Of a stretch of 64,000 nt of DNA, positions 42,467 through 52,791 are shown piece by piece. How positions within the stretch are numbered: the first letter of the stretch is position 1; each line of letters starts with the position of its first letter. Where the stretch lies: assembly GCF_014635905.1 (NCBI RefSeq), contig NZ_BMDS01000001.1, positions 124,001 to 188,000 on the forward strand, in the 5' to 3' direction. A program made the translations under genes and the position numbers. The stretch comes from Limosilactobacillus caviae (GTDB lineage Bacteria; Bacillota; Bacilli; Lactobacillales; Lactobacillaceae). The notes beneath the pieces are model-generated. The model searched no databases. It had not been told where the DNA came from and was given only the letters and a program-made list of their open reading frames with translations.

Positions 42467-43795
42467 GTGGAAAATTTATTTTTAAAAGCACCTGTTAAGC
42501 AAGCTTACTTTAAGCTCGCATTACCGGTAGTGCTCGGAATGATCACAACAATGATTTATAACTTAGCTGACACGGTATTTGTAGCTAAAACTGGTGATCC
42601 CAAAATGGTCGCTGGGGTTACCATTGGTGCTCCGTTATTTACTTTTCTTCTTGCAATTGCCGATATTTTTGGTTTAGGCGGTAGTTCGGTAGTTTCACGA
42701 TTGCTCGGTGAAAAGAATGTTCATTTAACAAAACGGGTTACTAGTTTTTGTTTATATTGCTCAATCATTACCGGAATATTATTAACGGTATTTTTATTAG
42801 CTTTCGAGCGTCCAATTCTGATGATGTTAGGTGCTAAAGCTGGAACTTATGCAGACGCAGCTAACTTCTATCGAGTATTAAGCGTGGGGGCTGTTTTTGT
42901 AATATTTTCGATTGTGCCACAAAATTTAATTAGAACAGAAGGCCTGGCTACTCACGCCATGATCGCTGCAATTACCGGAACCGTGATCGCAATTATTCTG
43001 GACCCTATTTTCTTATTTGTTTTCAAATGGGGAACAACCGGGGTCGCTCTTGCCAATGTTATCGGCTATGCTTTTACTGACATCGTACTATTAGTAATGA
43101 TTTTTCGTTATGCCCGATATGTCTCACTTAATCCGCGCTTAACTAAAATTAATCTACACACAATTACAGAAGTTATTGCAATTGGAATTCCTGGTTCTAT
43201 TACCAATTTTGCCTTAACTTTCGGGATGGCATTGCTTAATTCATCACTGGCGTTCTACGGTGCTGATATGGTCGCCGCAATGGGAATCGTTCAAAAAGTA
43301 TATTCAGTTTTGATTTTAGTAATTGTTGGTTTTGCCTTTGGTGCCCAACCATTGATTGGTTTTACTTACGGTGCAAAGGAATGGTCAAGGCTTCATCAAA
43401 TACTACGGTTTGATTTTCTTGTTCAAATTGTTTACTCAGTTGTCGTTGGGGGCGTTTTAATTATTTTTGCCAAGCCAATTATTAGTCTCTTTATGCGCCA
43501 ACCAGTAATCGTTAACGCTGCAAGCGAAATGTTATTAGCAACTATTATTACAACCCCGCTAGTTGGTTTGATACTGGTTTATACTACGGTCTTTCAATCA
43601 ATCGGTAATGCTTTTGGTGCTTTCTTAATGTCCATCTCTCGTCAAGGGGTTATTTATTGGGTAGTTTTAGAAGTATTACGACATTTAGCAGGCTATACCG
43701 GGATTATCTGGGCACAAGCAATTAGTGATATCATTACTTGCCTACTCGGTTACTTCCTATACAGACTGACTTTCAATTGGCAGAAAAAGAAGTAA
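42467..43795 (+). CDS. MATE-family efflux transporter
   Basis: 442 aa from a GTG start with AGGAG 7 nt upstream. Twelve membrane helices in two homologous halves start with VKQAYFKLALPVVLGMITTMIYNLADTVFV, the typical NorM/MepA opening. It exports cationic drugs or metabolites using Na+ or H+. It is monocistronic between a leader hairpin and a terminator. Confidence 0.9.
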   Translation: MENLFLKAPVKQAYFKLALPVVLGMITTMIYNLADTVFVAKTGDPKMVAGVTIGAPLFTFLLAIADIFGLGGSSVVSRLLGEKNVHLTKRVTSFCLYCSIITGILLTVFLLAFERPILMMLGAKAGTYADAANFYRVLSVGAVFVIFSIVPQNLIRTEGLATHAMIAAITGTVIAIILDPIFLFVFKWGTTGVALANVIGYAFTDIVLLVMIFRYARYVSLNPRLTKINLHTITEVIAIGIPGSITNFALTFGMALLNSSLAFYGADMVAAMGIVQKVYSVLILVIVGFAFGAQPLIGFTYGAKEWSRLHQILRFDFLVQIVYSVVVGGVLIIFAKPIISLFMRQPVIVNAASEMLLATIITTPLVGLILVYTTVFQSIGNAFGAFLMSISRQGVIYWVVLEVLRHLAGYTGIIWAQAISDIITCLLGYFLYRLTFNWQKKK

Positions 43796-43822
43796 TCAGC
43801 GATAATTATCCTAAAAAATTCT

Positions 43823-43876
43823 AAAGAGCTAACGATCAGGGAAGAATAACAGTTTTCCCTAATTGCTAGCTCTTTT
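43823..43876 (+). terminator. Terminator after MATE gene
   Basis: AAAGAGCTA pairs with TAGCTCTTT, with AGGGAA/TTCCCT inside. Confidence 0.75.
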
Positions 43877-43942
43877 ATAAATATCAAATTAGCGCCGTTA
43901 AGAAGCTTAGCTAATTCTAGTATTTTTTATTTCTCTTAGGTA

Positions 43943-45394
43943 TTAGATATTTTCTGGATGCCGCTGAATGTAAACAACTTTTGTATCAGTACATTCAAGA
44001 ATTCCGTGCATTCCATCAGATCCACCAATACCTGATTCCTTAACTCCTGCATGATAACCTTGCATAGCCTCAAAGTAATTTCGGTTAACATATGTCTCGC
44101 CGGCTTGAATTTCGTTAATTGCATAGGCTGCACGGTCAAGACTCTTCGTAAAGATACCGGATGTTAGGCCCATCGTACTATCATTACACATCTCAACTGC
44201 TTCTTTAAGGTTCTTGAATGTCATAATTGGCAGAACAGGTCCAAAGATTTCATCCTGAATAGCTGAATCTTTTTGCTTACAGTTACTGATAATCGTTGGT
44301 TCGTAGAAGAATCCTTTTCCTTCTGCAGGCTTACCACCGACAAGTACTTTTCCGCCTTCTTTAATCGCCTGCTTTACTTGACGATCGACTTCTTCAAGGG
44401 CTTTGCGATTAATTAGCGGACCCATGCCGATTTCAGGATTTTCAACCGTATCACCGTAAGTAATTGCCTTAACAGCATCAACAAGTTTTTGAGTAAACTC
44501 TTCTGCAACATCTTCTTGAACATAAACTCGTTGAACATTATTGCAAAGCTGTCCATTATTATCATAACGTGAATTAACAATATCAGTGACCGCTTCATCC
44601 AGATCAGCATCGTCACATACAATTGCGGGAGCATTTCCGCCTAGTTCAAGTGATACTTCACCAATATGTTCAGCAGCGGCCGCCATAATTCGTTTACCAG
44701 CATTAACTGAACCTGTTAAACTAGCCATTCCGACCTTAGGATTCTTTGATAATTCATTACCAACAACAGAACCTGGACCAGTAACAAAATTAACGACTCC
44801 AGCAGGAAGCCCGACTTTATCACATAGCTTTGCAAACTCTAGTGCGCCAATTGGGGTATCAGAACTCGGCTTTAGAACAACCGTGTTTCCTGTTACCAAA
44901 GCCGGTGCCATCTTCCGCGCAATTAGGAAGAATGGGAAGTTCCAAGGAAGAATCCCCGCAATAACACCAATCGGCATCCGCTTTAGCAAGATCGTTTCAT
45001 TACGATTATCAGACTGAATGACTTCACCTTTATATGTCCGTCCTGCAGCAGCCATATAATCAAAATAATCAGCAGTGAACAATACTTCTGTTTTTGCTAA
45101 GGACCGGATCTTACCTTGTTCTTCTTGAAGGTTCTTAATCCATGGTTCTGGATCTTTACGAATCTCATCAGCTAATTTATGAAGATAACTGCCACGTGTT
45201 GGTGCTGGAACCTGGTGCCAAGATTTCTCAGCTTCAAAGGCTGCATCAATTGCCTCGCGTGTTTCTTCAACGGTCGCACTTGGTACTGTCCCTAAAGTTT
45301 CCTCGTTATTAGGATTAATAACCGTAATCTCTTTACCAGAATTCGTGTCAACAAACTTACCATTAATGTACATCTTATAATGTGGCATACTCAT
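43943..45394 (-). CDS. NAD(P)-dependent aldehyde dehydrogenase (AldA-like)
   Basis: 483 aa, full-length ALDH. It has GILPWNFPFFLIARK, the catalytic Glu in SLELGGNAP, the catalytic Cys in NNGQLCNNVQRV and C-terminal GGSDGMHGILEC. Similarity to AldA suggests lactaldehyde or glycolaldehyde, but the substrate is not fixed by sequence. It follows the zinc alcohol dehydrogenase gene by 37 nt, so alcohol to aldehyde to acid oxidation is a natural pathway. Confidence 0.85.
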   Translation of the reverse strand: MSMPHYKMYINGKFVDTNSGKEITVINPNNEETLGTVPSATVEETREAIDAAFEAEKSWHQVPAPTRGSYLHKLADEIRKDPEPWIKNLQEEQGKIRSLAKTEVLFTADYFDYMAAAGRTYKGEVIQSDNRNETILLKRMPIGVIAGILPWNFPFFLIARKMAPALVTGNTVVLKPSSDTPIGALEFAKLCDKVGLPAGVVNFVTGPGSVVGNELSKNPKVGMASLTGSVNAGKRIMAAAAEHIGEVSLELGGNAPAIVCDDADLDEAVTDIVNSRYDNNGQLCNNVQRVYVQEDVAEEFTQKLVDAVKAITYGDTVENPEIGMGPLINRKALEEVDRQVKQAIKEGGKVLVGGKPAEGKGFFYEPTIISNCKQKDSAIQDEIFGPVLPIMTFKNLKEAVEMCNDSTMGLTSGIFTKSLDRAAYAINEIQAGETYVNRNYFEAMQGYHAGVKESGIGGSDGMHGILECTDTKVVYIQRHPENI

Positions 45395-45431
45395 AATTTT
45401 TGCTTCCTTTTTATCGAATTAATCCAGCATT

Positions 45432-46556
45432 TTAATATTTATCAGGCTTATAATCTTTGTCAATGATTAGTACAGGCTTAATTGTCTTACCTGATACAGA
45501 GTCCGCATTAGCTTCATTAATTTGATCAAAGTCATAGAACTTCTCTGTCTTATCAAAGTCAAACATTCCCAACTGATAGAACTTAATGAGTCGTGGAATA
45601 TCAACTTGAGGAATTGAATCACCCATGTTAACGCCCACGATTGTCCGATCACTTGGACAAAGGTCATTCCATATATCAACGTCAATGTGGTTAGCAGTAA
45701 CAGCAATCGGAGCTAATGTACCACCTTGTGCCAATGCTTGGATTGCATCTTCCATCACAGCAGTAGCACCAGTTGTATCAACCGCGTAATCAACACCCTT
45801 GCCATCAGTTAATTCCATAATCTTCTTAACCATATCTTCATTGGCAGTATTGATTGTGTCAGTGGCACCCAACTCTTTAGCTAACTTAAGTCGTGAATCA
45901 TGACGATCAATAGCAATTACCGTTGTACATCCTGAAATTTTACCAGCCATCATTGCTGCTAAACCAACTGCTCCGGTTCCAACAACAGCAATAGTAGAAC
46001 CTGGTTCCGGTTTCAAGGTATTAAAGACTGTACCAGAGCCAGTTACATATCCACAGCCTAGAGGACCAAGCTTCCGTAAATCAAGACTTTCTGGTACCTT
46101 AACCGCATTTCGTTCTCGAACAATTGTAGTAGTAGTAAATGATGATTGATCAAACATATCGTCAACCTGATGACCATTTTCTGTAAAGTGGGCACTTCCA
46201 TCTGGCCGAACTCCGGATAAATTATTTGCGGCATAGTTCAAACATTTTGTTGGCTTGCCTTTAAGACAATTAATACAATTCCCACAGCCATAGAATGATA
46301 GTACAACATGGTCACCGGGCTTGAAATTCTTTACTTCCGAACCAACTTTTTCAACAATTCCTGATCCTTCATGACCGAGGATAATTGGATAACCAATTTC
46401 GGCATCCCCTTTTCGTAAGGCTTCATCGGAATGGCAAATACCAGTTGCAACCATGTGAATTTGAAGATCATCTGGTTGTAACTCTGCCAATTCAACATCG
46501 TCACGAATATCAAACTTTGCACCTTTTTCATCAACAATAGCAGCTTTGATTTTCAT
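45432..46556 (-). CDS. Zinc-dependent long-chain-type alcohol dehydrogenase
   Basis: 374 aa MDR family, aryl/primary alcohol type. It has catalytic zinc ligands in TGICHSDE and GHEGSG, the four structural-zinc cysteines in CGNCINCLKGKPTKC, and the Rossmann motif VVGTGAVGLAAM with an acidic IDRHD end that favours NAD. The substrate is probably a primary or aromatic alcohol. It is first in a two-gene operon with the aldehyde dehydrogenase. AGGAG precedes the ATG. Confidence 0.87.
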   Translation of the reverse strand: MKIKAAIVDEKGAKFDIRDDVELAELQPDDLQIHMVATGICHSDEALRKGDAEIGYPIILGHEGSGIVEKVGSEVKNFKPGDHVVLSFYGCGNCINCLKGKPTKCLNYAANNLSGVRPDGSAHFTENGHQVDDMFDQSSFTTTTIVRERNAVKVPESLDLRKLGPLGCGYVTGSGTVFNTLKPEPGSTIAVVGTGAVGLAAMMAGKISGCTTVIAIDRHDSRLKLAKELGATDTINTANEDMVKKIMELTDGKGVDYAVDTTGATAVMEDAIQALAQGGTLAPIAVTANHIDVDIWNDLCPSDRTIVGVNMGDSIPQVDIPRLIKFYQLGMFDFDKTEKFYDFDQINEANADSVSGKTIKPVLIIDKDYKPDKY

Positions 46557-46750
46557 AACATAACATCTCCTAAAATGTTTGACAATCTCTACAATGTTTA
46601 TGTTATCACAAATAAATAAAAATACTTAATCATTTGAAAGTGGTTATTATAATTGGATTTGTTACACACTTACTTAGAGTAGTGGATATTATTACTTTAT
46701 GTTTGTGAAACTTTTTTCAAAAAGTCCTAAGAAAAAGAACTTTGAACATT

Positions 46751-47077
46751 CTAGTCCACAGTTCCCTTCTTCATAATATCAACTTCCATTGGCCGATATT
46801 TACGATGTTTTAATTTGCCAATCTTGTGTTCACGGCCATCGTTGACTATAAACTCATCAACAGCACCACAATGCTCACAGACAACAACGATTTGATATCG
46901 CTGTGAGTCATCATTATTAGTATCCATCCAATTTCTTTCAGCAATTACTAACGGTTGTTCATGGCAACGATAGCATGAGATTGCTAGTTCACATTCTTCC
47001 CTAAAAGGGTCTCCTATTTTTCCTACCATTCCATAGCGATCTTCACCATGTACATTATCAAAATTATTGTAAAACAT
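46751..47077 (-). CDS. Small zinc-ribbon-like protein downstream of MFS gene
   Basis: 108 aa, no named family recognised. Cys35-x2-Cys38 and Cys65-x2-Cys68 form a probable zinc ribbon, followed by a basic HRKYRP segment. There is no membrane segment. It starts 13 nt after the MFS transporter gene and is probably co-transcribed with it. Confidence 0.6.
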   Translation of the reverse strand: MFYNNFDNVHGEDRYGMVGKIGDPFREECELAISCYRCHEQPLVIAERNWMDTNNDDSQRYQIVVVCEHCGAVDEFIVNDGREHKIGKLKHRKYRPMEVDIMKKGTVD

Positions 47078-47089
47078 TCGATCACTTCT

Positions 47090-48280
47090 TTAATATTCAA
47101 CCACTTTTGCACGTTTTATTTTAACAACTAGGAATACTATTATTTCCATTACAAAAATTGAAACAGCACAAATAATGAACAAAATATGATATGAAGTAGC
47201 TTCAATCATCAATCCACCAAAAAGCGGTCCAATTGCCTTACCGATTGATGAGAATGCATTCAAAATCCCTTGATACTTACCCTTAACTGCTACTGGAGAA
47301 AGGCTATTAACTATCGCAGGCATTGTTGGTAAAGCAGTTGCTTCCCCAATAGTCAAAATAACCATTGCGGCAACAAACCAACTATACGAATGGGCATGTA
47401 ATAAGAGGACGAAGGAAAAACCGATTGTAAACATCCCGATAAATACTTGAGCATATGGTCGGTTAACCCAGCGATTGAGCCAAGTAATTCCAAGCTGGAA
47501 GACAACAATTAAAATCCCGTTTAATGTCCATAAAAGGCTATATTTTGTCATTGAGATTCCTTGATCAGTCATAAATACTGACAAGTTGCTTGCCCATTGC
47601 TCATACATTGTCCAAATCACAACAAGAGCAACAAAGAAAATCCAACTGATCCATAAATTAGCCTGTGGAATTTTAACGTCAACTGCTCCAGCCTCCCCAT
47701 CATCAGTTTTCTCTGCTGTTTGGTGGTTATCCTTAAAGAAGAAGATAACTACCAAAGAAAACATTGTGTAGAGAATCGTTGTAATTAAAAACATGGGAGA
47801 TACATTACCCTTTGCATACTGGTAAAGCGGGCCAACAATCGTCGTACCTATCACCATCCCCAGGTTATTAGCAAAGTACAGCATGTTAAAAACGTAGCGG
47901 CCGTCACGACCGGACCGGGTAGCGAAAGAATTAACCATGGTAATAATCCAACCGTTAAAGAAGCCAATTACAGTTAGTAAAATTCCATAAATCGGCCACC
48001 CATTAAAAAAGATCATAATGGCCATTACCACAGTCGCCAGCAATGTCCCGCCAATCATTAATTTACGGGGATTAGTTCGGTCGAATAGCATCCCACTAAT
48101 GTAACTACCGACAACATTTGCTCCCGAATAAAAGAGCAGCACAATTCCTGAAACAGTTAACGACTCGTGTAACTGTTCGTGAATATAAATTGTTGTTAAT
48201 GGCCACACAAAACTGTTTCCAATACTTCCAAGAAACATTCCTAATAGCAGCCATTTTAACTCTACGCCTTGACGGTTCAT
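47090..48280 (-). CDS. MFS transporter (drug efflux type)
   Basis: 396 aa with twelve hydrophobic helices and the motif-A-like loop GMLFDRTNPRKLMIGG between helices 2 and 3. It resembles DHA1-type exporters in lactobacilli. GAGGAGG precedes the ATG. The zinc-ribbon gene follows on the same transcript. Substrate unknown. Confidence 0.85.
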   Translation of the reverse strand: MNRQGVELKWLLLGMFLGSIGNSFVWPLTTIYIHEQLHESLTVSGIVLLFYSGANVVGSYISGMLFDRTNPRKLMIGGTLLATVVMAIMIFFNGWPIYGILLTVIGFFNGWIITMVNSFATRSGRDGRYVFNMLYFANNLGMVIGTTIVGPLYQYAKGNVSPMFLITTILYTMFSLVVIFFFKDNHQTAEKTDDGEAGAVDVKIPQANLWISWIFFVALVVIWTMYEQWASNLSVFMTDQGISMTKYSLLWTLNGILIVVFQLGITWLNRWVNRPYAQVFIGMFTIGFSFVLLLHAHSYSWFVAAMVILTIGEATALPTMPAIVNSLSPVAVKGKYQGILNAFSSIGKAIGPLFGGLMIEATSYHILFIICAVSIFVMEIIVFLVVKIKRAKVVEY

Positions 48281-48350
48281 TGTTTACGCCTCCTCAATTA
48301 CTATCATACCGTTTATTTTCTATAAAAACATTTTTAATGTCTTAAGCGCA

Positions 48351-48391
48351 CTAAAAGGGCTACCTCAGTTTTTAACTGAAATGCCCTCTTA
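48351..48391 (-). terminator. Terminator after dnaB
   Basis: Minus-strand AGGGC/GCCCT hairpin with inner TCAGTT/AACTGA, followed by TTTTA. Confidence 0.75.
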
Positions 48392-48402
48392 GAATTTAGT
48401 TT

Positions 48403-49794
48403 TTAATTATTATCTTCAGGGATATAAGAAATCGAAGTGAATTTATTATATGACTTTGCAAATAGTAATTTAACCGTCCCACGCGGACCACTACGATTCT
48501 TCTCAATGATGACTTCAACCTCACTAGCATTAGAACCATCATCATCTTGATTATTTCCCTGGTTATTATTATCCTCTGAGTCCTCATCATGCTCATAATA
48601 ATCATCACGATAAAGGAAACTTACAATATCCGCATCTTGTTCAATTGATCCCGATTCACGAATATCAGAAAGGACTGGTCGTTTATCTTGCCGCTGTTCA
48701 ACTCCCCGTGACAACTGAGAAAGTGCGATTACAGGGACTTCCAATTCCTTCGCTAACTTCTTAAGTTGTCGAGAAATTTCTGAAACTTCTTGTTGCCGGT
48801 TATCAGGATTGCTTCCTTCAATTAGCTGTAGATAATCAATTACGATTAGTCCTAGATTACCCTTTTCTTTGGCCAATCGCCGACAACGTGCACGGATTTC
48901 CGCCACTTTAATTCCTGGGGTATCATCAATATAAATACTTGCATTACTCAACGCTCCAGTCGCGATGAATAAACTCTGCCATTCATCTTGACTAAGCTGA
49001 CCAGTCCGCAAATGATTAGCATTAATATTACCTTCAGCACAGAGCATTCGGTTTGCCAATGATTCAGCACCCATTTCCAGGCTAAAAATCGCTACAGTAT
49101 TATCAGTTCGTGTGGCAACATTTTGGGCAATATTAAGGACAAATGCCGTCTTCCCAACCGCTGGACGTGCTGCAATGATTACCAATTCATCTTTATGAAG
49201 TCCGGTTGTCATCTCGTCTAATTGTGCATAGCCAGTCGATAATCCTGTGATTTCTGAGTCCTGACTCGACAAATCACTAACATGCTCAATCGACTGTTGA
49301 AGTACGTCGCTAATGCTTTGAAAACCAGTCTGACGGCTATTTTCTGAAACCGCCATAATTGCCTGTTCAGCATGGTCAAGCTGGTCAGTAACACTATCAT
49401 TGCCAGCATAACTATCATTTATGATTTTGGTTGCTGTATTGATTAATCGTCGAGAAATTGCCTTATCATGCACAATTTTAGAATAATAAACTACATTTGC
49501 AGCCGTCGGAACCGCTGTTGCAAGTTCAGCAATATAAGCAACACCACCGACATTTTCCGTTTGATTATCCTGATCAAGGACGTTTTTCATTGTTAACGGG
49601 TCAATCGGCTGATCCTCATCATTTAATTGGATCATCTTTTCAAAAATAACTTGATGAGCCTTGCGATAAAAATCCTGCGGCTCCAGATACTCCATCGCAT
49701 CTGCCAACGCGTTTTTACTCAAAAAAGCAGCTCCTAGAACTGCTTTTTCTGCTTCAATATCGCGTGGCTCTTCTTGCACTGGTGCATTATCCAT
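48403..49794 (-). CDS. dnaB: Replicative DNA helicase DnaB (DnaC in Bacillus naming)
   Basis: 463 aa. The N-terminal domain (EAEKAVLGAAFL) is followed by the RecA-like helicase core with Walker A AARPAVGKTAF, Walker B LIVIDYLQLI and the arginine-finger region SQLSRGVEQRQDKRP. An acidic Asn/Asp/Glu-rich insertion lies near residue 410. It unwinds DNA at the fork. It is last in the gdpP-rplI-dnaB group. Confidence 0.95.
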   Translation of the reverse strand: MDNAPVQEEPRDIEAEKAVLGAAFLSKNALADAMEYLEPQDFYRKAHQVIFEKMIQLNDEDQPIDPLTMKNVLDQDNQTENVGGVAYIAELATAVPTAANVVYYSKIVHDKAISRRLINTATKIINDSYAGNDSVTDQLDHAEQAIMAVSENSRQTGFQSISDVLQQSIEHVSDLSSQDSEITGLSTGYAQLDEMTTGLHKDELVIIAARPAVGKTAFVLNIAQNVATRTDNTVAIFSLEMGAESLANRMLCAEGNINANHLRTGQLSQDEWQSLFIATGALSNASIYIDDTPGIKVAEIRARCRRLAKEKGNLGLIVIDYLQLIEGSNPDNRQQEVSEISRQLKKLAKELEVPVIALSQLSRGVEQRQDKRPVLSDIRESGSIEQDADIVSFLYRDDYYEHDEDSEDNNNQGNNQDDDGSNASEVEVIIEKNRSGPRGTVKLLFAKSYNKFTSISYIPEDNN

Positions 49795-49827
49795 GACGAT
49801 ACCGCTCCTTAAATCTATTAATCCTCA

Positions 49828-50280
49828 CTACTTTTCCGCAATGTGAACGCGAATTTGAGCTTCGACTTCTGGGTGAAGCTTAATTGGAACATTAACGTAG
49901 CCAAGAGCCTTAATTGGGGCTGCAAGCTCAATCTTTCGCTTATCGATTTTAAGGTCAAATTGTTTTTGTAAAGCAGTAGCAATTTGCTTTGTTGAAATTG
50001 AACCAAACATCCGGCCATCTGTACCGGCTTTTCCACTCAATTCTACAACCGTATTGTCATCTTCAAGGACCTTCTTCATGCGTTTGGCATCTGCTAATTC
50101 TTCAGCAGCATGTTTTTCTTCTGCACGTTGTTGTCCCTTTAATTGGCTCATTGCTGCCTTAGTAGCTTGCTTAGCCAAACCACGCTTAATTAGGTAGTTT
50201 TGTGCATAACCATCTGGTACTTCTTTAACTTGACCACGTTTACCGCGACCACGAACATCTTGCGTAAAAATAACTTTCAT
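49828..50280 (-). CDS. rplI: 50S ribosomal protein L9
   Basis: 150 aa. It has MKVIFTQDVRGRGKRGQVKEVPDGYAQNYL and the long central helix characteristic of L9. The ATG at 50280 has GAGGAG 8 nt upstream. It starts 5 nt after gdpP. Confidence 0.97.
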   Translation of the reverse strand: MKVIFTQDVRGRGKRGQVKEVPDGYAQNYLIKRGLAKQATKAAMSQLKGQQRAEEKHAAEELADAKRMKKVLEDDNTVVELSGKAGTDGRMFGSISTKQIATALQKQFDLKIDKRKIELAAPIKALGYVNVPIKLHPEVEAQIRVHIAEK

Positions 50281-50285
50281 TATGA

Positions 50286-52304
50286 TCACTCCTCTGTTTC
50301 ATCTTGCTCTTTGTCAGACTTTGTTAGGATATCAACTAACTCCTGCTTAACCTGAGCAATAGTTTTATCACTGATTTGCGTAGCTGCATTTGCAAGGTGA
50401 CCACCGCCGCCCATCTCTTCCATAATTACTTGGACGTTAATATCACCCATTGATCGCGCAGAGATACCTATTTTACCATCTGCACGCTCAAAGATTACAA
50501 ATGATGCTTCAATTCCACTCATCTGAAGTAACATATCAGCAGCTTGGGCAGCCGTTACAGGATCATATACCTGTCCTTCTTCACCCGTACATAATGCTAT
50601 TTTATCATTTATTTCAGCTCTTGAGATTAAATGATTACGCTTCATGAAAGTTTCTGGATTTTCTTTCATAAACGATTGAATCATTAGTCCATCTGCTCCA
50701 GCGGACCGTAAGTAACTCGCCGCATCAAAAGTCCGCGTACCAGCACTCTTAGTAAAGGACTTTGTATCGACCTGAATCCCTGTTAGCATTGCCGTAGCTT
50801 CAAGTTTATTTAAACCTTTTCCTTCCCGTGGCTGATATTCAAACATTTCTGTAATCAGCTCACATGTTGATGATGCATACGGTTCAATATAAACAAGTAA
50901 TGGATTTTCAGGGAAATCTTCGCCACGCCGGTGATGGTCAATTATTACAAGTCGATTTTGCATTCGATCATATAACTCTGGTGCAATGGTAATTCCTCGC
51001 TTAGCATGGTCAACCATGACTAATAAACTGTTGTTATTGACTTTTTCTAATGCATCACTTGGCGAAATAATGTGGTCTTTAATTGTTTGATAATTATCTA
51101 TTTCGTGCATAAGGCGTCGGATATCAGAATGCGGATGTTCATCATCTATTACAATCCAGCACTCTTTACCGTTCATCTCAGCAATCCGCCGAATCCCTAA
51201 GCAGGCACCAATTGAATCCATATCAGGGTTGGTATGCCCCATTACAAATAATTGATCTGATTGCGCCATTAATTCTTGTAAGGCCTGGCTGATCATTCTT
51301 GCCCGAACTCGAGTACGTTTTTCCATCGGGTTAGTCTTTCCACCGTAGAAACGTGCTTCTTGGTCTTGAGCCCGCACAACTACTTGGTCCCCACCACGAC
51401 CTAGTGCAAGGTCAAGGTTATTTTGGGCTGTGTCAGCGAGCTTTATTAAGTCATTTTCGCCATAAGCAATTCCCACACTAAGAGTTACCGGCGAATTTTG
51501 CTTAGACGTATTTTCACGAATAACATCAAGAATCTTAAACTTCTGCTTTTCTAATTCTCTTAGTGATGCTTGGTGACCGATGATCAAATAATTATCATCA
51601 TCAATAACCTTCATTAATAGGTGATTCTCAACGGCCCAATCACTTATTTCAGAAGTAACATAATTATGAAGATTTGAAACATCAGAATCATTCATCCCCT
51701 GAATTAATTCATCATAATTATCTAAATAAATATTTCCAATAAAGATTTGTTCATCCTTATACTGGGCACTTATTTGTTCATACTTTGTAATATCTAGTAA
51801 ATAGACTACTTGACCATGATGTTGAACTAGAAATTCAAATTGATGATTTCGCCAAGTTACTACCTGTGTCTTCTTATCATCCACATATTTTTTTATTAAT
51901 TCTGCTAGGTCCGCATCAACATCTGCAATCGGTTTTCCTACAACAATCTCCAGGTTAAAATAACGTGCCATATATGGATTGATCCATTCAACTTCATGAC
52001 GTTGATTTAACATAATCATTCCAACCGGCATTTCTAATAATGCTTCTTGTTGTCCACTTTGAACCTTATATGTTAATTCATTCAAATATCCATGAGTATC
52101 GACAACTAACTTTTTTAATCGCTGTATACTAATAGCTCCACCAACAACTGCAACTATTAACACTATAATTCCAATAATCCAGTTATCCATAAACCCTAAA
52201 ATAAGTCCGATAACTGTTAAAATCCCAATATAGCAGATATTCCAGCGGACGGCAGGGTGTTCAAAATAGAACTCCCAATTTTCACGACTGAAAAATTTTT
52301 GCAT
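50286..52304 (-). CDS. gdpP: GdpP, cyclic-di-AMP phosphodiesterase
   Basis: 672 aa. Two membrane helices (about 25-65), a PAS-like domain, a degenerate GGDEF domain (about 170-300) and DHH-DHHA1 catalytic domains follow in order. The DHH domain has GHTNPDMDSIGA, VDHAKRG and IDHHRRGED, and the C-terminal motif is GGGGHLANAA. It hydrolyses c-di-AMP, controlling osmolyte and wall homeostasis. It is followed closely by rplI. Confidence 0.95.
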   Translation of the reverse strand: MQKFFSRENWEFYFEHPAVRWNICYIGILTVIGLILGFMDNWIIGIIVLIVAVVGGAISIQRLKKLVVDTHGYLNELTYKVQSGQQEALLEMPVGMIMLNQRHEVEWINPYMARYFNLEIVVGKPIADVDADLAELIKKYVDDKKTQVVTWRNHQFEFLVQHHGQVVYLLDITKYEQISAQYKDEQIFIGNIYLDNYDELIQGMNDSDVSNLHNYVTSEISDWAVENHLLMKVIDDDNYLIIGHQASLRELEKQKFKILDVIRENTSKQNSPVTLSVGIAYGENDLIKLADTAQNNLDLALGRGGDQVVVRAQDQEARFYGGKTNPMEKRTRVRARMISQALQELMAQSDQLFVMGHTNPDMDSIGACLGIRRIAEMNGKECWIVIDDEHPHSDIRRLMHEIDNYQTIKDHIISPSDALEKVNNNSLLVMVDHAKRGITIAPELYDRMQNRLVIIDHHRRGEDFPENPLLVYIEPYASSTCELITEMFEYQPREGKGLNKLEATAMLTGIQVDTKSFTKSAGTRTFDAASYLRSAGADGLMIQSFMKENPETFMKRNHLISRAEINDKIALCTGEEGQVYDPVTAAQAADMLLQMSGIEASFVIFERADGKIGISARSMGDINVQVIMEEMGGGGHLANAATQISDKTIAQVKQELVDILTKSDKEQDETEE

Positions 52305-52465
52305 ACAAGTCCTCCCAAAATAGCTCTAATTTGACTATTAATCGGATAAATCTATCATATCACATCAATTACTTAGTCCAAAGATTATATCATCTAATGA
52401 TTATCAATGTGTTAAAAAGTTAGTGTATCAATCATAAACTTTTAGCGAAGACAATTGTAGTTTAA

Positions 52466-52506
52466 AATAATAAAGAGGCTGAGCAAATCCCGGCCTCTTT
52501 ATTATT
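52466..52506. terminator. Terminator after rpsF-ssb-rpsR
   Basis: AATAATAAAGAGGC pairs with GCCTCTTTATTATT with T-runs on both sides. Confidence 0.88.
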
Positions 52507-52522
52507 TTTATTTTCGCGGAAA

Positions 52523-52759
52523 TTAATCTTCTGCAACGAATGGCAAAAGACCCATGATCCGTGCACGCTTAATAGCGATAGTTAACTTACGTTGGTTCTT
52601 AGCACTAGTACCAGTTACCCGACGTGGCAAAATCTTACCACGTTCAGAAATGAACCGACGTAATAAATCAGTGTCTTTGTAATCGATGTATTCGATGTGG
52701 TTTGCGGCGATAAAGTCGACCTTACGACGACGACGACCGCCTCGACGTTGTTGTGCCAT
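52523..52759 (-). CDS. rpsR: 30S ribosomal protein S18
   Basis: 78 aa. It has [12 protein letters not shown] and the conserved [29 protein letters not shown]. It binds S6 in the platform. It is the last gene of the rpsF-ssb-rpsR operon. Confidence 0.97.
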   Translation of the reverse strand: MAQQRRGGRRRRKVDFIAANHIEYIDYKDTDLLRRFISERGKILPRRVTGTSAKNQRKLTIAIKRARIMGLLPFVAED

Positions 52760-52791
52760 GAAATTACCCTCCTATTCTGAGTAAAAATTAT

